Below are positions 9,842 to 21,203 of a stretch of DNA of 64,000 nucleotides, piece after piece. The notes under the pieces are model-generated. The model was given only the letters and a program-made list of their open reading frames with translations. It was not told the origin of the DNA and did no database searches. Position numbers and translations under genes: made by a program. The DNA lies in NCBI RefSeq assembly GCF_008807015.1, contig NZ_CP031700.1, positions 496,001 through 560,000 of the forward strand, in the 5' to 3' direction. How positions within the stretch are numbered: position 1 is the stretch's first letter; every line of letters begins with the position of its first letter. This DNA comes from Neisseria zalophi (GTDB lineage Bacteria > Pseudomonadota > Gammaproteobacteria > Burkholderiales > Neisseriaceae).

Positions 9842-10855
9842 ATGCAATACCGTATCCGTCGAGCAGATGATGATTCTTCTACGTCATCACATCAGTCTAA
9901 TGAAAGTTGGGAACGCAATACCTTGCGCGATGTATTGCTTGAAGCCTATAAAGAGCAACGTCGTGGTCGTCTTTGGCGCAATTTCTGGCGTATTGTGTGG
10001 GTATTAATTTTCTTATCGCTGCTTATCAATGTAAGATCGTGCAGTGATTCGGAAAAATCATCCGGTCACGGGCGATTTGTGTCTGCTGCCGGTGAGCATA
10101 CGGCAGTCATTTCGCTGACGGGTGAAATTGGGAATGAATATGGTGAAGATCAGGTTGAATTGTTGCGTGAAAGTTTAGAAGCGGCATACAGTAATTCGGA
10201 CGTGAAAGGGATTATTATCCGTGCTAACAGCCCGGGCGGCTCTCCGGTGGTTTCCAATACGGCATTTAATGAAATCCGCCGCTTGAAAGCCGAACATAAA
10301 GATATTCCTCTGTATGTGGTTGCCGAAGATATGTGCGCATCGGGTTGTTATTATATTGCTTCGGCTGCCGATAAGATTTATGCGGATCCTTCCAGCTTGG
10401 TCGGCAGTATCGGTGTGATTGGTGGTGGTTTTGATGTAACGGAGTTAATGGATAAACTCGGTATCAAACGCCGCTTGAAAATTGCCGGCAGCAATAAAGG
10501 TATGGGTGATCCGTTTACGCCTGAAACGCCTGAGCAGGCGAAGATTTGGGAAGGTATGTTGACCGATATTCATCGTGAATTTATTAATGCAGTAAAACTT
10601 GGTCGTGGCAAGCGTTTGAAAGAAAAAGAAAATCCTGATTTGTTTAGTGGTCGGGTTTATAGCGGTACCGAAGCTAAAAAAGTTGGATTAATTGATGATT
10701 TCGGTAGTATTTATACGGTTTCGCGAGATGTTATTCAGGCGCCGGAAATGGTAGATTATACGGTTGAAGAAGATGATTTCCGTAAGTTATTCAGACGCGG
10801 TTTGCGTTCTGAGGTTTCGTCAGCCATAGAGGCAGTTAGCAACCGTCTTTGGTAA
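9842..10855 (+). CDS. S49-family signal peptide peptidase (SppA-like)
   Basis: 337 residues. A basic N-terminal cytoplasmic tail (RRADDD ... KEQRRGRLWRNFWR) is followed by one transmembrane helix (about 50-64), placing the catalytic domain in the periplasm. The S49 core is clear: S-P-G-G-S-P (about 123-128), then the nucleophile region C-A-S-G-C-Y-Y-I-A (about 157-165) and LVGSIGVI. A lysine in the NKGMG stretch (near 213) is a candidate for the base. This is the short SppA type that acts as an oligomer to clear leftover signal peptides. The substrate specificity is inferred from the family. Confidence 0.88.
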   Translation: MQYRIRRADDDSSTSSHQSNESWERNTLRDVLLEAYKEQRRGRLWRNFWRIVWVLIFLSLLINVRSCSDSEKSSGHGRFVSAAGEHTAVISLTGEIGNEYGEDQVELLRESLEAAYSNSDVKGIIIRANSPGGSPVVSNTAFNEIRRLKAEHKDIPLYVVAEDMCASGCYYIASAADKIYADPSSLVGSIGVIGGGFDVTELMDKLGIKRRLKIAGSNKGMGDPFTPETPEQAKIWEGMLTDIHREFINAVKLGRGKRLKEKENPDLFSGRVYSGTEAKKVGLIDDFGSIYTVSRDVIQAPEMVDYTVEEDDFRKLFRRGLRSEVSSAIEAVSNRLW

Positions 10856-10875
10856 TTGATTCAGTTAATTTGAAG

Positions 10876-10905
10876 AAGGCCGTCTGAATTTTTTTCAGAC
10901 GGCCT
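10876..10905. terminator. Uptake-sequence hairpin terminator of the S49 peptidase gene
   Basis: AAGGCCGTCTGAA and TTCAGACGGCCTT separated by four T, twenty bases after the stop. The 396-base gap to groES holds this hairpin and the heat-shock-type promoter, and no gene I can support. Confidence 0.75.
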
Positions 10906-11112
10906 TTCTGTTGTCGGTAAGATTCAAATGATTTAAAACGGTTGGTTGTTAAATTATCGGATTAAATGATTTTCAAATTAAGGTGTTTCCCTTGTTTTGA
11001 ATATACATTGATTTCTTTAAGATAATCACGTATTTTGTCTGATGACACAAAAAAGCTTGAATAATCGGTTGCCTGAATATGGAATTTTTTTATTACAAAG
11101 ATTCAAAAAGGG

Positions 11113-11140
11113 CTTGAATTTACCGCTTAAAGCCTTATGT
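11113..11140 (+). promoter_or_regulatory. Candidate sigma-32 promoter of the groE operon
   Basis: CTTGAA at 11113-11118 and CCTTATGT at 11133-11140, 14 bases apart, match the heat-shock sigma factor pattern (CTTGAA, 13-15, CCCATNT) with mismatches in the second box. It would give a leader of about 100 bases before groES. I found no CIRCE operator. This is inference from pattern only. Confidence 0.45.
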
Positions 11141-11251
11141 TGCCTTTCGTTCAAATGAGAAATGTTGTGTTGTCCAAAACATGACATTGCATTTTTTAAA
11201 TAACCTGAATTTAGGTATTTGTTTTTCAATTATTTTATTTGGAGCATACTC

Positions 11252-11539
11252 ATGACCATCCGTCCTCTGCACGACCGCGTAGTTGTTAAACGCTTGGAAG
11301 CCGAAGAAAAAACCGCTTCCGGTATCGTATTGCCCGGCTCAGCTGCCGAAAAACCCGATATGGGCGAAGTGATTGCCGTAGGTGCCGGCAAAGTAGGTAA
11401 AGGCGGTGAGCGCCGTCCTTTAGATGTTAAAGTCGGTGACAAAGTGATTTTCGGCAAATACAGCGGTCAAACCGTGAAAGCCGACGGTGAAGAGCTGTTG
11501 GTAATGCGCGAAGAAGACATTTTCGGTATTGTCGAATAA
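11252..11539 (+). CDS. groS: Co-chaperonin GroES
   Basis: 95 residues. The seven-subunit lid of the GroEL folding chamber. The sequence is canonical: [14 protein letters not shown] at the N-terminus, the mobile loop around [18 protein letters not shown] (about 19-36) and a C-terminal [13 protein letters not shown] chose the ATG at 11252 because GGAG at 11241 precedes it and it begins the family's conserved MTIRPLHDR; the frame also extends upstream to a TTG at 11219. Unusually, groEL does not follow directly: a small lipoprotein gene is inserted between them. Confidence 0.97.
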   Translation: MTIRPLHDRVVVKRLEAEEKTASGIVLPGSAAEKPDMGEVIAVGAGKVGKGGERRPLDVKVGDKVIFGKYSGQTVKADGEELLVMREEDIFGIVE

Positions 11540-11559
11540 ACCATTATTATTGAGTAAAG

Positions 11560-11970
11560 ATTATTATTAATTTCAAAAATATCAAGAAAATCGGGTTGGT
11601 ATCTGCCGGTCTGATGATTGCGGCGTGTGCTACCCATATACCGGCCTCCGGCTTTTATGCAGACGAAAGTTATGCAAAACGCAGCGAAGGGTATGATTGG
11701 GTCGGCATCGATATTGCGCAAATAGACAGAGAGCACTATCGGGTAACGGTAAATTCCCGCAGCGATACCAATAGACCGACTTGTTCGGGCAACTTTACCG
11801 CACGGGTAGTCGGCAGGGATACTTTGCAGGTGGATAGTGAGCAGGGCCCTTTTCAGTTGGTATTCGGAAAAGATTCTTTAACAATAGATTCCGAAGAAGA
11901 CGACAGAATTCTATATTATTTCTGTCGGGGTGGTGCTTCGCTTATCGGCGAATATCATAAATTCCGATAA
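11560..11970 (+). CDS. Small lipoprotein encoded between groES and groEL
   Basis: Unknown function. The strongest reading from an ordinary start begins at TTG 11596 (124 residues), but that leaves no charged n-region. In frame upstream, from ATT 11560, the peptide reads with N-F-K-N-I-K-K-I-G before V-S-A-G-L-M-I-A-A-C, which is a complete lipoprotein signal with a lipobox MIAAC. A GAGTAAAG just before 11560 could serve as ribosome site. The start is therefore either a rare ATT or a decayed ATG; I annotate from 11560. The mature part has four cysteines counting the lipobox one, and a short beta-rich look (VDSEQGPFQLVFGKDSLTID). It may share the groE transcript. Confidence 0.6.
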   Translation: MIINFKNIKKIGLVSAGLMIAACATHIPASGFYADESYAKRSEGYDWVGIDIAQIDREHYRVTVNSRSDTNRPTCSGNFTARVVGRDTLQVDSEQGPFQLVFGKDSLTIDSEEDDRILYYFCRGGASLIGEYHKFR

Positions 11971-12020
11971 TTTTCTTATTTTCAGTTTAGTGCAAGCTTA
12001 TTTAATTTTAGGAGTAATAA

Positions 12021-13667
<1,647 letters not shown>

Positions 13668-13694
13668 TACTGCTTGTGCTTGGCTCTATGCTGA

Positions 13695-13735
13695 ATAAAA
13701 ACCGCATATTTTTGAATATGCGGTTTTTATTTCTA
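13695..13735 (+). terminator. Intrinsic terminator of groEL
   Basis: ATAAAAACCGCATAT (13695-13709) pairs exactly with ATATGCGGTTTTTAT (13716-13730), followed by TTCTAT. A second, uptake-sequence hairpin follows at 13755. Confidence 0.8.
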
Positions 13736-13754
13736 TAACAAAAAAAGTTAATTT

Positions 13755-13789
13755 AAGGCCGTCTGAAATATATTTCAGACGGCCTTTTT
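13755..13789. terminator. Uptake-sequence hairpin terminator between groEL and the ABC exporter
   Basis: AAGGCCGTCTGAAATATATTTCAGACGGCCTT arrangement followed by TTT; bidirectional, between convergent genes. Confidence 0.75.
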
Positions 13790-13806
13790 ATTGCTGTTTG
13801 ATATGA

Positions 13807-14703
13807 TTACATATTCATCATGCGCACAAATACATCTTCTAAATCGGTTTGCGGTAATGAGAGGTTTTTAACTTCAATGCCTGAATATTTTAGCGTTTGC
13901 AAAACAAAGGCCAATTGGTCGTAGTCATCCAGTTTCAACACAACCGAACCGTTTTCTTCAGATACCAACCAATGTCGTAAATTATCAGGTAGATTGCCAT
14001 TAATTAGGAGTTCGGCACATAGTTTTTGCTCCGTGTGCAGCAAATTGGCAGTGTTATCCAATGCTACCAACTCGCCTTGTTTCAGCATGGCAATCCGATC
14101 GCAAAAGTTTTGTGCTTCTTCGAGATAGTGGGTGGTTAGAATCACCGTGTGGCCTTGTTTGTTCAGGCTCTCGATAAATACCCATAAGCTTTGTCGCAAC
14201 TCAACATCCACACCGGCAGTCGGCTCGTCGAGCACGATAACGGGTGGGCGGTGAACCAGGGCTTGTGCCACCATTACCCGCCGTTTCATACCGCCGGATA
14301 GATTGCGTGTGTTGGTGTGGGCTTTGTCGGCAAGGCCGAGATTTTCAATAATTTCTTCAATCCAATCATCGTTTTTTCTAATACCGAAATAGCCGGATTG
14401 GAGCCGTAATGTTTCGATGACGGTAAAGAAAGGATCGAATACCAGTTCTTGAGGCACGACGCCTAAGTTCATACGGGTATTGCGGCTATCTTTAACAACG
14501 TCATAGCCCATGACTTGAATCGTGCCTGAGGTAAGGCGGCTTAAGCCTGCCATAGCAGAAATTAGAGTGGTTTTGCCGGCACCGTTGGAGCCGAGCAGGC
14601 CGAAAAATTCGCCTTGATTAATATCGAAGCTGACATCTTTCAGTGCGGTAAAGCCGTTAGGATAGGTTTTAACAGCATTTTGAATGTGTATAGCCGGTTG
14701 CAT
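13807..14703 (-). CDS. ABC-2 type exporter ATPase (YadG-like)
   Basis: 298 residues. Walker A GSNGAGKTT (about 39-47), Q-loop VPQELVFDP, signature LSGGMKRRV (about 139-147) and Walker B VIVLDEPTAGVD (about 159-170). The arrangement Mg-R-R after the signature and a C-terminal extension of about 70 residues are typical of drug/polysaccharide-type ABC-2 exporters such as YadG. It is the partner of the permease gene just upstream (14822-15577); the gap of about 120 bases between them holds a hairpin of two uptake sequences. Substrate unknown. Confidence 0.88.
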   Translation of the reverse strand: MQPAIHIQNAVKTYPNGFTALKDVSFDINQGEFFGLLGSNGAGKTTLISAMAGLSRLTSGTIQVMGYDVVKDSRNTRMNLGVVPQELVFDPFFTVIETLRLQSGYFGIRKNDDWIEEIIENLGLADKAHTNTRNLSGGMKRRVMVAQALVHRPPVIVLDEPTAGVDVELRQSLWVFIESLNKQGHTVILTTHYLEEAQNFCDRIAMLKQGELVALDNTANLLHTEQKLCAELLINGNLPDNLRHWLVSEENGSVVLKLDDYDQLAFVLQTLKYSGIEVKNLSLPQTDLEDVFVRMMNM

Positions 14704-14714
14704 AATGATTTCCG

Positions 14715-14756
14715 GTTTTCAGACGGCCTGTTTATGGTTTGAGGCCGTCTGAAAAC
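14715..14756. terminator. Uptake-sequence hairpin inside the ABC exporter operon
   Basis: GTTTTCAGACGGCC and GGCCGTCTGAAAAC in inverted order around a loop rich in GTTTATGG. It sits between the permease gene and its ATPase gene, so it may weaken or stop read-through within the pair. Confidence 0.6.
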
Positions 14757-14821
14757 ATTTTGATAAATAATAAAAATAGTATTGTGTGTGGTTGGTGTAT
14801 CAAACTATTCGTTTGCTTATT

Positions 14822-15577
14822 TTATACGCGCAGCTTCCAGCCGGATTTTAATAAAGCCAATACAAAAACAGCCAATACGGCAGCTGCAGTAGCAACTACA
14901 GTTAAAGACAGCCACGGGGAAACGTCTGAGACACCGAAAAAGCCGTAGCGGAAGCCGTCGATCATGTAAAAGACCGGATTGAAATGGCTGACACTACGCC
15001 AGAATGGCGGTAGGCTGTTAATGGAATAAAATACGCCCGATAAGAACGTTAGCGGCATAATCAGGAAGTTTTGAAACATGGCCAATTGGTCGAATTTTTC
15101 AGCCACAATCCCAGCCAGTAAACCGAATATCCCCATAATGAAACAGCCTAATAGGGCGAAAGTCAGTATCCATGAGATATTATGTGGCATAGGTAGGCCA
15201 AACGGTGCGGTAACGGCGACTACGCCGAGGCCGACCAATAGGCCGCGTAATACCGATGCGCCGACATAGGCCGAGAAAAAAGCCGGCACCGACAGCGGCG
15301 GCAGCAAAATAAACACTAGATTGCCGGTGATGCGGGATTGAATCAGGCTGCTGGATGCGTTGGCAAAGGCGTTTTGTGTCATGCTCATCATAGCCAAGCC
15401 GGGAATCAGGAACGCATTGTAGGGAATATCGGGTAGGGCTTCGATATGCCGGCCGACGGCATGGGAAAAAATCATTTGATAAAGCAGTGCGGTCAGCATG
15501 GGGGCGGCAACGGTTTGTAGGCCGACTTTCCAAAAACGCAATACTTCTTTTTTAAACAGGGTATAAAAACCGATCAT
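14822..15577 (-). CDS. ABC-2 type exporter permease (YadH-like)
   Basis: 251 residues, inner-membrane permease with about six hydrophobic segments. I start it at the ATG at 15577 (MIGFYTLFKKEVLRFWK), the usual family N-terminus; the frame extends upstream to 15640 without homologous look. The C-terminal half holds the ABC-2 signature region FLSGVFYSINSLPPFW ... NPVFYMIDGFRYGF. With the downstream ATPase it forms a YadGH-like exporter of unknown substrate. Confidence 0.87.
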   Translation of the reverse strand: MIGFYTLFKKEVLRFWKVGLQTVAAPMLTALLYQMIFSHAVGRHIEALPDIPYNAFLIPGLAMMSMTQNAFANASSSLIQSRITGNLVFILLPPLSVPAFFSAYVGASVLRGLLVGLGVVAVTAPFGLPMPHNISWILTFALLGCFIMGIFGLLAGIVAEKFDQLAMFQNFLIMPLTFLSGVFYSINSLPPFWRSVSHFNPVFYMIDGFRYGFFGVSDVSPWLSLTVVATAAAVLAVFVLALLKSGWKLRV

Positions 15578-15699
15578 TTTGGTGTGATTTCTTTTATGTT
15601 TGTAGCTATTTGAATATAGGCCGTCTGAAAGGCAAGACACTCCTGTTATTCACTTGGTGTGCTATTCAGACGGCTATTCTTAGATGTGTGGTAAAAAAG

Positions 15700-17778
15700 T
15701 TAACCGACTTTATCGCCCGGCTGTGCGCCTTCGTGTACATCCAGCAGGCGCAGTTTGCCGTCGGCAGTGGCGGCGGAAAGAATCATGCCTTCGGACATGC
15801 CGAACTTGGCCATTTTACGCGGCGCAAAGTTAGCCACGGCAATCACCATTTTGCCGTTAAGTGCGGCAGGTTCGGGGTAGCTGGCGGCGATGCCGGAAAA
15901 AATAATCCGCTTTTCAAAGCCGAAATCCAAATCGAATTTCAATAGTTTGGTGCTGCCTTCGACCGCTTCGCAGTTCAATACTTTGGCAACACGCATATCG
16001 ATTTTCATAAAGTCGTCGAAGCTGGCTTGTTCGGCCACGGGTGCATATTTTGATTCTTCGGCAGGTGCGGCTTCGGCGGCGGCCTGCATGCTTTGTTTGT
16101 TGGCGTCGATTAAATCATCCACTTGTTTTTGCTCCACTCGTTGCATTAGGTGTTCGTATTTGTTAATGGCGTGCCCTTCGGGCAATACGGTTGCGGTATC
16201 TGCCCAGCGCAGGCCGTTTAGGTTGAGGAAAGCGGCGGCACGTTCGGCCACTTTCGGCAACACGGGCGCCAGATAGATACTCAAAATCTTAAAGGCATTA
16301 ATCAGTTCGCTGCATACTTCGTGCAGGCGTTGCTCTTGACCTTCCTGTTTGGCCAATTCCCACGGCTTGTTGGCATCAACATATTCGTTAACGGTATCGG
16401 CCAGTGCCATAATTTCGCGCAGGGCTTTGGCGTATTCGCGGTTTTCAAAATCGGCGGCAATAGCATCGCTTTCCGCAGCCAGTTTTTGAATCAATTGGCT
16501 GTCGGCAACATCTTTCAGACGGCCTTCGAAACGTTTGGTAATAAAGCCGGCGGCACGGGCGGCAATATTCACATATTTGCCGACCAAGTCGCTGTTTACG
16601 CGGGTGATAAAGTCGTTCAGGTTTAAATCGATGTCTTCGATTTTGCTGTTGAGTTTGGCCGCAATGTAATAGCGCATCCATTCGGGGTTGAGGCCGCCGT
16701 CCAAATAGGATTTGGCAGTGATAAACGTGCCGCGCGATTTGGACATTTTTTGCCCGTCCACGGTTAAAAAGCCGTGGGCAAACACGCCGGTAGGGGCGCG
16801 GTGGCCGCTGAATTTCAACATGGCAGGCCAGAATAAGGCATGGAAATAGAGAATGTCTTTACCGATAAAGTGATACATCTCGGTTTGGCTGTCGGCTTTG
16901 AAATATTCGTCGTAATTCAAACCAATACGGTTGCATAGGTTTTGAAACGAAGCCATATAGCCGACCGGGGCATCCAGCCAAACATAAAAATATTTACCGG
17001 GTGCGCCGGGAATTTCAAAACCGAAATAGGGGGCATCACGGCTGATGTCCCAATCGGATAAGGTTCCGTTGCCGTTTTCATCCGTGCCCAGCCATTCGTT
17101 CATTTTATTTAATGCTTCGGCTTGCAGGTGCGGTTGGGTACGGTCGTCTGAAAGGGTAGTGGTTCCTGCCGTCCATTCTTTCAGATAATCGGCACATTCG
17201 CCCAGCTTGAAGAAGAAATGCTCGGATGTTTTCAGTACGGGGGTGGCGCCGGATACGGCAGAATAAGGGTTAATCAGCTCGGTCGGGCTGTAAGTGGTGC
17301 CGCAGACTTCGCAGTTGTCGCCGTATTGGTCTTTGGCATGGCATTTGGGGCATTCGCCTTTTACAAAACGGTCGGGCAGAAACATGTTTTTTTCAGGATC
17401 GAACAGCTGTTCGATTACACGGCTTTCGATTTTGCCGTTGGCTTTCAGTGCCAGATAAATCTGCTCGGAAAGGGCTTTGTTTTCAGGTGAGTGGGTGCTG
17501 TAATAATTGTCGTAGCCGATATGGAAGCCGGTGAAGTCGGCCAGATGGGCTTCGCGTACTTGGGCAATCATATCTTCGGGGGCGATGCCTTGTTTTTGTG
17601 CGGCCAGCATTACCGGCGTGCCATGAGTATCGTCGGCGCAGCAGTAGTAGCATTCATGGCCGCGGATTTTTTGGAAACGCACCCAGATATCGGTTTGAAT
17701 GTGCTCGACCATGTGCCCTAAGTGAATGCTGCCGTTGGCATAGGGTAGAGCGGAAGTAACAAGGATTTTGCGTGTCAT
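15700..17778 (-). CDS. metG: Methionyl-tRNA synthetase
   Basis: 692 residues; charges tRNA-Met and the initiator tRNA with methionine. Start chosen at 17778 ([16 protein letters not shown]), the universal N-terminus; the open frame runs upstream to 17982 but that part is not protein-like. HIGH-type motif H-L-G-H (about 22-25), a zinc knuckle CPKCHAKD ... CEVC (about 145-161), KMSKS (about 334-338) and the C-terminal EMAP/OB-fold tRNA-binding domain (about 585-692; [14 protein letters not shown]) are all present. The initiator tRNA gene lies 230 bases upstream on the same strand. Confidence 0.97.
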   Translation of the reverse strand: MTRKILVTSALPYANGSIHLGHMVEHIQTDIWVRFQKIRGHECYYCCADDTHGTPVMLAAQKQGIAPEDMIAQVREAHLADFTGFHIGYDNYYSTHSPENKALSEQIYLALKANGKIESRVIEQLFDPEKNMFLPDRFVKGECPKCHAKDQYGDNCEVCGTTYSPTELINPYSAVSGATPVLKTSEHFFFKLGECADYLKEWTAGTTTLSDDRTQPHLQAEALNKMNEWLGTDENGNGTLSDWDISRDAPYFGFEIPGAPGKYFYVWLDAPVGYMASFQNLCNRIGLNYDEYFKADSQTEMYHFIGKDILYFHALFWPAMLKFSGHRAPTGVFAHGFLTVDGQKMSKSRGTFITAKSYLDGGLNPEWMRYYIAAKLNSKIEDIDLNLNDFITRVNSDLVGKYVNIAARAAGFITKRFEGRLKDVADSQLIQKLAAESDAIAADFENREYAKALREIMALADTVNEYVDANKPWELAKQEGQEQRLHEVCSELINAFKILSIYLAPVLPKVAERAAAFLNLNGLRWADTATVLPEGHAINKYEHLMQRVEQKQVDDLIDANKQSMQAAAEAAPAEESKYAPVAEQASFDDFMKIDMRVAKVLNCEAVEGSTKLLKFDLDFGFEKRIIFSGIAASYPEPAALNGKMVIAVANFAPRKMAKFGMSEGMILSAATADGKLRLLDVHEGAQPGDKVG

Positions 17779-17975
17779 GGTTTGGTGTGTCTTGTATTCG
17801 GATGGGTAAAATAAACAGTATAACAAAGAAACCGATGCATTCCACGAATTGCCGGACGATTGTTGCGCTGATGTGGCTTGAACGGCGGAAAGGCCGGTCG
17901 GCGGCCTGTGGGGATAACGGTATTGTTCCGGATAATAGGGAATGCGGTGTGTTGCTTTATATATGTACGATAAAA

Positions 17976-18003
17976 AACCCACTTGAGTAAAGTGGGTTTT
18001 TTG
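17976..18003 (-). terminator. Terminator of the initiator tRNA gene
   Basis: AACCCACTT (17976-17984) and AAGTGGGTT (17990-17998) form a perfect stem with a five-base loop and T runs on both sides. Reading leftward it follows the tRNA by few bases. Confidence 0.8.
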
Positions 18004-18007
18004 AATT

Positions 18008-18084
<77 letters not shown>

Positions 18085-18215
18085 CTAGATTTGAAAGTAT
18101 ATGCCGGTGCAAAAGTTTTGTCAATGATTAATTGTATTTTTGTTACAACCGTTCGGCGCACCTGTTATCGGATTACTGTATTGAAACGTGCATGCCTTGT
18201 TTATTTATCCGGGTT

Positions 18216-19628
18216 TCAGACGGCCTGATTCTGTTGGAACAAAGCCTTTATCTGTTCGCGCTGTTCGGCATGGTTCACAATGGGGTAAGGATAGCCATGC
18301 GTATCAATACTTTCTTTTGCCAGCCACGGGGCATGGATAATATCTTTACCCAAATGTGCCAACTCGGGGATATAACGGCGGATAAATTGTCCGTCGGGGT
18401 CGAATTTTTGCGATTGCAACACGGGGTTGAAGATGCGGAAATAAGGTTGTGCATCGCAACCTGTGCTGGCCGACCATTGCCAGCCACCGTTGTTGGCCGA
18501 TAAATCGTAGTCGATTAATTGCTCGGCAAACCATGCTTCGCCTAGTCGCCAGTCGGTTAACAGGTCTTTCACCAGAAAGCTCGCCGTTATCATGCGCAGG
18601 CGGTTGTGCATCCAGCCGGTGCTGGAAAGCTGACGCATGGCGGCATCGACAATCGGAAAGCCGGTTTGCCCTGTTTTCCAACGCTCGAACCATTCGGGAT
18701 TATTCGGCCATTTGATGGCACGGTATTCGGGGCGGAAGCTTTGGTATGCAGTTTCGGGGTGGTGAAACAATACTTGTTTGAAAAATTCGCGCCAGATTAA
18801 TTCGCTCAGCCATACGTTTGCCCCTTCGCTGTCGGCCTGTTTGGCAAGGTAAACCAGATGGCGGGGGGAAAGCAGGCCGTGGCTGAGATAGGGCGATAGG
18901 CGGCTGGTGCCTTTTTGTGCGGGGAAGTCGCGACTGAGGTGGTAGGTGTCGATGTGTTCGAGAAACCGGCCGAGTTGTTTTTGTGCTTCTGCTTCGCCGC
19001 CGGGAAATAAGGTGTTTTGATGGGTGAAGCCGATGGTTTCCGGTTGGGGCGGTATCGGGGTGCGGCGTGCGGCATCCGGCAGTTTGGTTTGTAGTGCCGA
19101 TAAGGCGGCCCAATCATCGGCGGGTTGCCAGTGGCCGAAATATTGGGTGTAGGTTTGCAACCATGCTTTTTTATAGGGGGTAAACACGGAATAGGGGCGG
19201 CCGGTGTGGGTCATCACGGCGGCTTTGGGCAATAAGACTTGGTCGTCAACGCGTATCAATGTGCAGCCGGCTTCATCGAGTGTACGCCAGATAGCATTGT
19301 CGTGTGCAGCGGATTGGGGTTCGTAGTCTTCGGCGCATACCACGGACGTTGCATGGAGTTGCGCCGCCAGTTTGGGAATTTCCTGTTCGGCTGAGCCGTG
19401 CAGAATATAAAGCGGGATATGCTTTTCGTTTAAGGCCGTCTGAAAAGCGTTCACGCTGTCGTAAATAAAACTGGAACGGCGGGGGTTGGTTTTTAGTAAA
19501 GGATCGGCGGTATTGTCGAAAATAAATACGCCGACAACGGGCAGTCCCTGACGTATGGCAGTTTGCAGGGCTGTGTTGTCAAACAGGCGCAGGTCGCGGC
19601 GGAACCAGATTAGGGTAGTAGGTTGCAT
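18216..19628 (-). CDS. phrB: Deoxyribodipyrimidine photolyase
   Basis: 470 residues; a light-dependent repair enzyme for UV-induced pyrimidine dimers with FAD. I start it at ATG 19628 (MQPTTLIWFRRDLRLFDN), the family N-terminus; the frame extends to 19682. The N-terminal antenna domain is followed by the helical FAD domain with L-S-P-Y-L-S-H-G (about 242-249), W-x-R-E-F (about 283-287), and the C-terminal W-M-H-N-R-L-R-M and D-Y-D-L-S-A-N-N-G-G-W-Q-W-S motifs. It is the CPD photolyase class I type. The stop codon lies inside an inverted uptake sequence (18215-18226). Confidence 0.95.
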   Translation of the reverse strand: MQPTTLIWFRRDLRLFDNTALQTAIRQGLPVVGVFIFDNTADPLLKTNPRRSSFIYDSVNAFQTALNEKHIPLYILHGSAEQEIPKLAAQLHATSVVCAEDYEPQSAAHDNAIWRTLDEAGCTLIRVDDQVLLPKAAVMTHTGRPYSVFTPYKKAWLQTYTQYFGHWQPADDWAALSALQTKLPDAARRTPIPPQPETIGFTHQNTLFPGGEAEAQKQLGRFLEHIDTYHLSRDFPAQKGTSRLSPYLSHGLLSPRHLVYLAKQADSEGANVWLSELIWREFFKQVLFHHPETAYQSFRPEYRAIKWPNNPEWFERWKTGQTGFPIVDAAMRQLSSTGWMHNRLRMITASFLVKDLLTDWRLGEAWFAEQLIDYDLSANNGGWQWSASTGCDAQPYFRIFNPVLQSQKFDPDGQFIRRYIPELAHLGKDIIHAPWLAKESIDTHGYPYPIVNHAEQREQIKALFQQNQAV

Positions 19629-19850
19629 AAGGCCGTCTGAAATAAAATGGGTTGGCAAATATTGTAAAGCGTTTGGCGACATATTGCGTATAGGGTTAGC
19701 TGATAATCATCAATTTGCTTGCTAAATAAAAATAAAAATGCCAAACTGGGTTTAAGTATCTAAATAAATATTATAAATTTTTTAATTTTTAGAATTAAAA
19801 CATAAAAAAATAAATAATTAAGCAATTTAATGCTTAAAAAAGGAGGAGAA

Positions 19851-20642
19851 GTGACTGCTGCTGCCTGTATCTATACCGCACGAGAAGCCGATTCGGATGG
19901 TTTCATTCATTATCCGACCGAAGAACATCAGGTTTGGCATGATCTGATTGTGCGCCAACAACGTAACCTGCCCGGGCGTGCCTGCAACGAATATCTTGAA
20001 GGGCTGGCCAAGCTGGCGTTGCCACACGACCATATTCCCCAATTGGCCGATATTGATGCCGTATTGTTAGAAAATACAGGTTGGCGTACCGCGCCGGTGC
20101 CCGCGCTGATACCGTTTGGCCGTTTCTTCAAATTGCTTGCTAATAAAGCGTTTCCCGTTGCTACGTTTATACGTCGGCGCGAAGACTTCGATTATATTCA
20201 AGAGCCGGATATTTTCCATGAAATTGCCGGCCATTGCCCGTTGCTGACCCATCCGGCTTTCGCGGAGTTTAATGAAATTTATGGCAAACTCGGATTAGAT
20301 GCCGATAAAACCGAAAGAGTGTTTTTGGCCAGACTGTATTGGTTTACCATTGAATTCGGCTTGGTCGGTCTCAATCCGGCAATGCGGCGTATTTATGGTG
20401 GTGGTATTTTAAGCTCGCCTTCGGAAACCGAATATGCTTTGAGCGGAAAGCCGGAATATCGTGAGTTTAATATTTCCGATGTTTTGCGCACGCCTTACCG
20501 TATCGACCGCATCCAGCCGATTTATTATGTGCTTGATAAGCTGGATACATTATTCGAAGTGGCCCGGAGCGATATAATGGGCGAGGTGCATAAAGCCATC
20601 CAAAAAGGCTTATTCGAGCCGCATCCGAGTTTGGCTGATTGA
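19851..20642 (+). CDS. phhA: Phenylalanine 4-hydroxylase
   Basis: 263 residues from GTG 19851, which has AGGAGG four bases upstream; an in-frame ATG at 19830 would add seven residues but overlaps that ribosome site. The enzyme makes tyrosine from phenylalanine with O2, non-haem iron and tetrahydropterin. The iron ligands are in PDIFHEIAGHCP (H and H, five apart) and a glutamate in F-N-E-I-Y or the later WFTIEFGL segment. Length matches bacterial monomeric PAH. phhB, encoding the pterin dehydratase, follows 77 bases downstream. Confidence 0.95.
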   Translation: MTAAACIYTAREADSDGFIHYPTEEHQVWHDLIVRQQRNLPGRACNEYLEGLAKLALPHDHIPQLADIDAVLLENTGWRTAPVPALIPFGRFFKLLANKAFPVATFIRRREDFDYIQEPDIFHEIAGHCPLLTHPAFAEFNEIYGKLGLDADKTERVFLARLYWFTIEFGLVGLNPAMRRIYGGGILSSPSETEYALSGKPEYREFNISDVLRTPYRIDRIQPIYYVLDKLDTLFEVARSDIMGEVHKAIQKGLFEPHPSLAD

Positions 20643-20719
20643 ACACAATTTGGATAAGGCCGTCTGAAAATCATTAAGGCGGATTCAATCATATAAATAG
20701 TTAATGAAGGAGAAAACAG

Positions 20720-21061
20720 ATGAACGATTTGGCCAAACAAGCCTGCGAAGCCTGCCGTGCTGATGCGCCTAAAGTCAGCGATGAGGAACTGGCGCAACTG
20801 ATGAAATTGATTCCGGAATGGCAGCCGGTAGTAGTGGACGGCGTATTGCAATTACAACGGCATTTTAAATTTAAAAATTTCAAACAGGCGATGGCGTTTA
20901 CCAACCGTTTGGCCGACTTGGCAGAAGAGGAAGGCCATCATCCGGGCATTCTAACCGAGTGGGGCAAAGTAACGGTTACTTGGTGGTCACACAGTATTAA
21001 AGGTCTGCACCGTAATGATTTTATTATGGCGGCGAAAACCGATACATTGGCGGCCGTCTGA
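20720..21061 (+). CDS. phhB: Pterin-4a-carbinolamine dehydratase
   Basis: 113 residues. Recycles the 4a-hydroxy-tetrahydropterin made by phenylalanine hydroxylase. The family signature is [29 protein letters not shown] (about 50-78): catalytic H-H-P and W-x-x-V-x-V-x-W-W-S-H. A GGAG precedes the ATG. The stop is provided by an uptake sequence. Functionally tied to phhA immediately upstream. Confidence 0.95.
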   Translation: MNDLAKQACEACRADAPKVSDEELAQLMKLIPEWQPVVVDGVLQLQRHFKFKNFKQAMAFTNRLADLAEEEGHHPGILTEWGKVTVTWWSHSIKGLHRNDFIMAAKTDTLAAV

Positions 21062-21203
21062 AAAAAACGCTATCATTCGGTTTACCACATACGGCAAATA
21101 TTCTTTGCCGTATTTTATTTATTTTTGTGTTCAATCACATAAAACTGCTTAATATACGCTATTTTGATTTAAGGCCTGATATAGGCCGTCTGAAAGGAAA
21201 ACA

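Noticed and set aside
11140..11251. CIRCE operator before groES
   Set aside because: No TTAGCACTC-N9-GAGTGCTAA palindrome could be found; a sigma-32-type promoter fits better.
17779..17982. Upstream 68-residue extension of metG
   Set aside because: The conserved N-terminus [13 protein letters not shown] begins at 17778; the extension has no conserved sequence.
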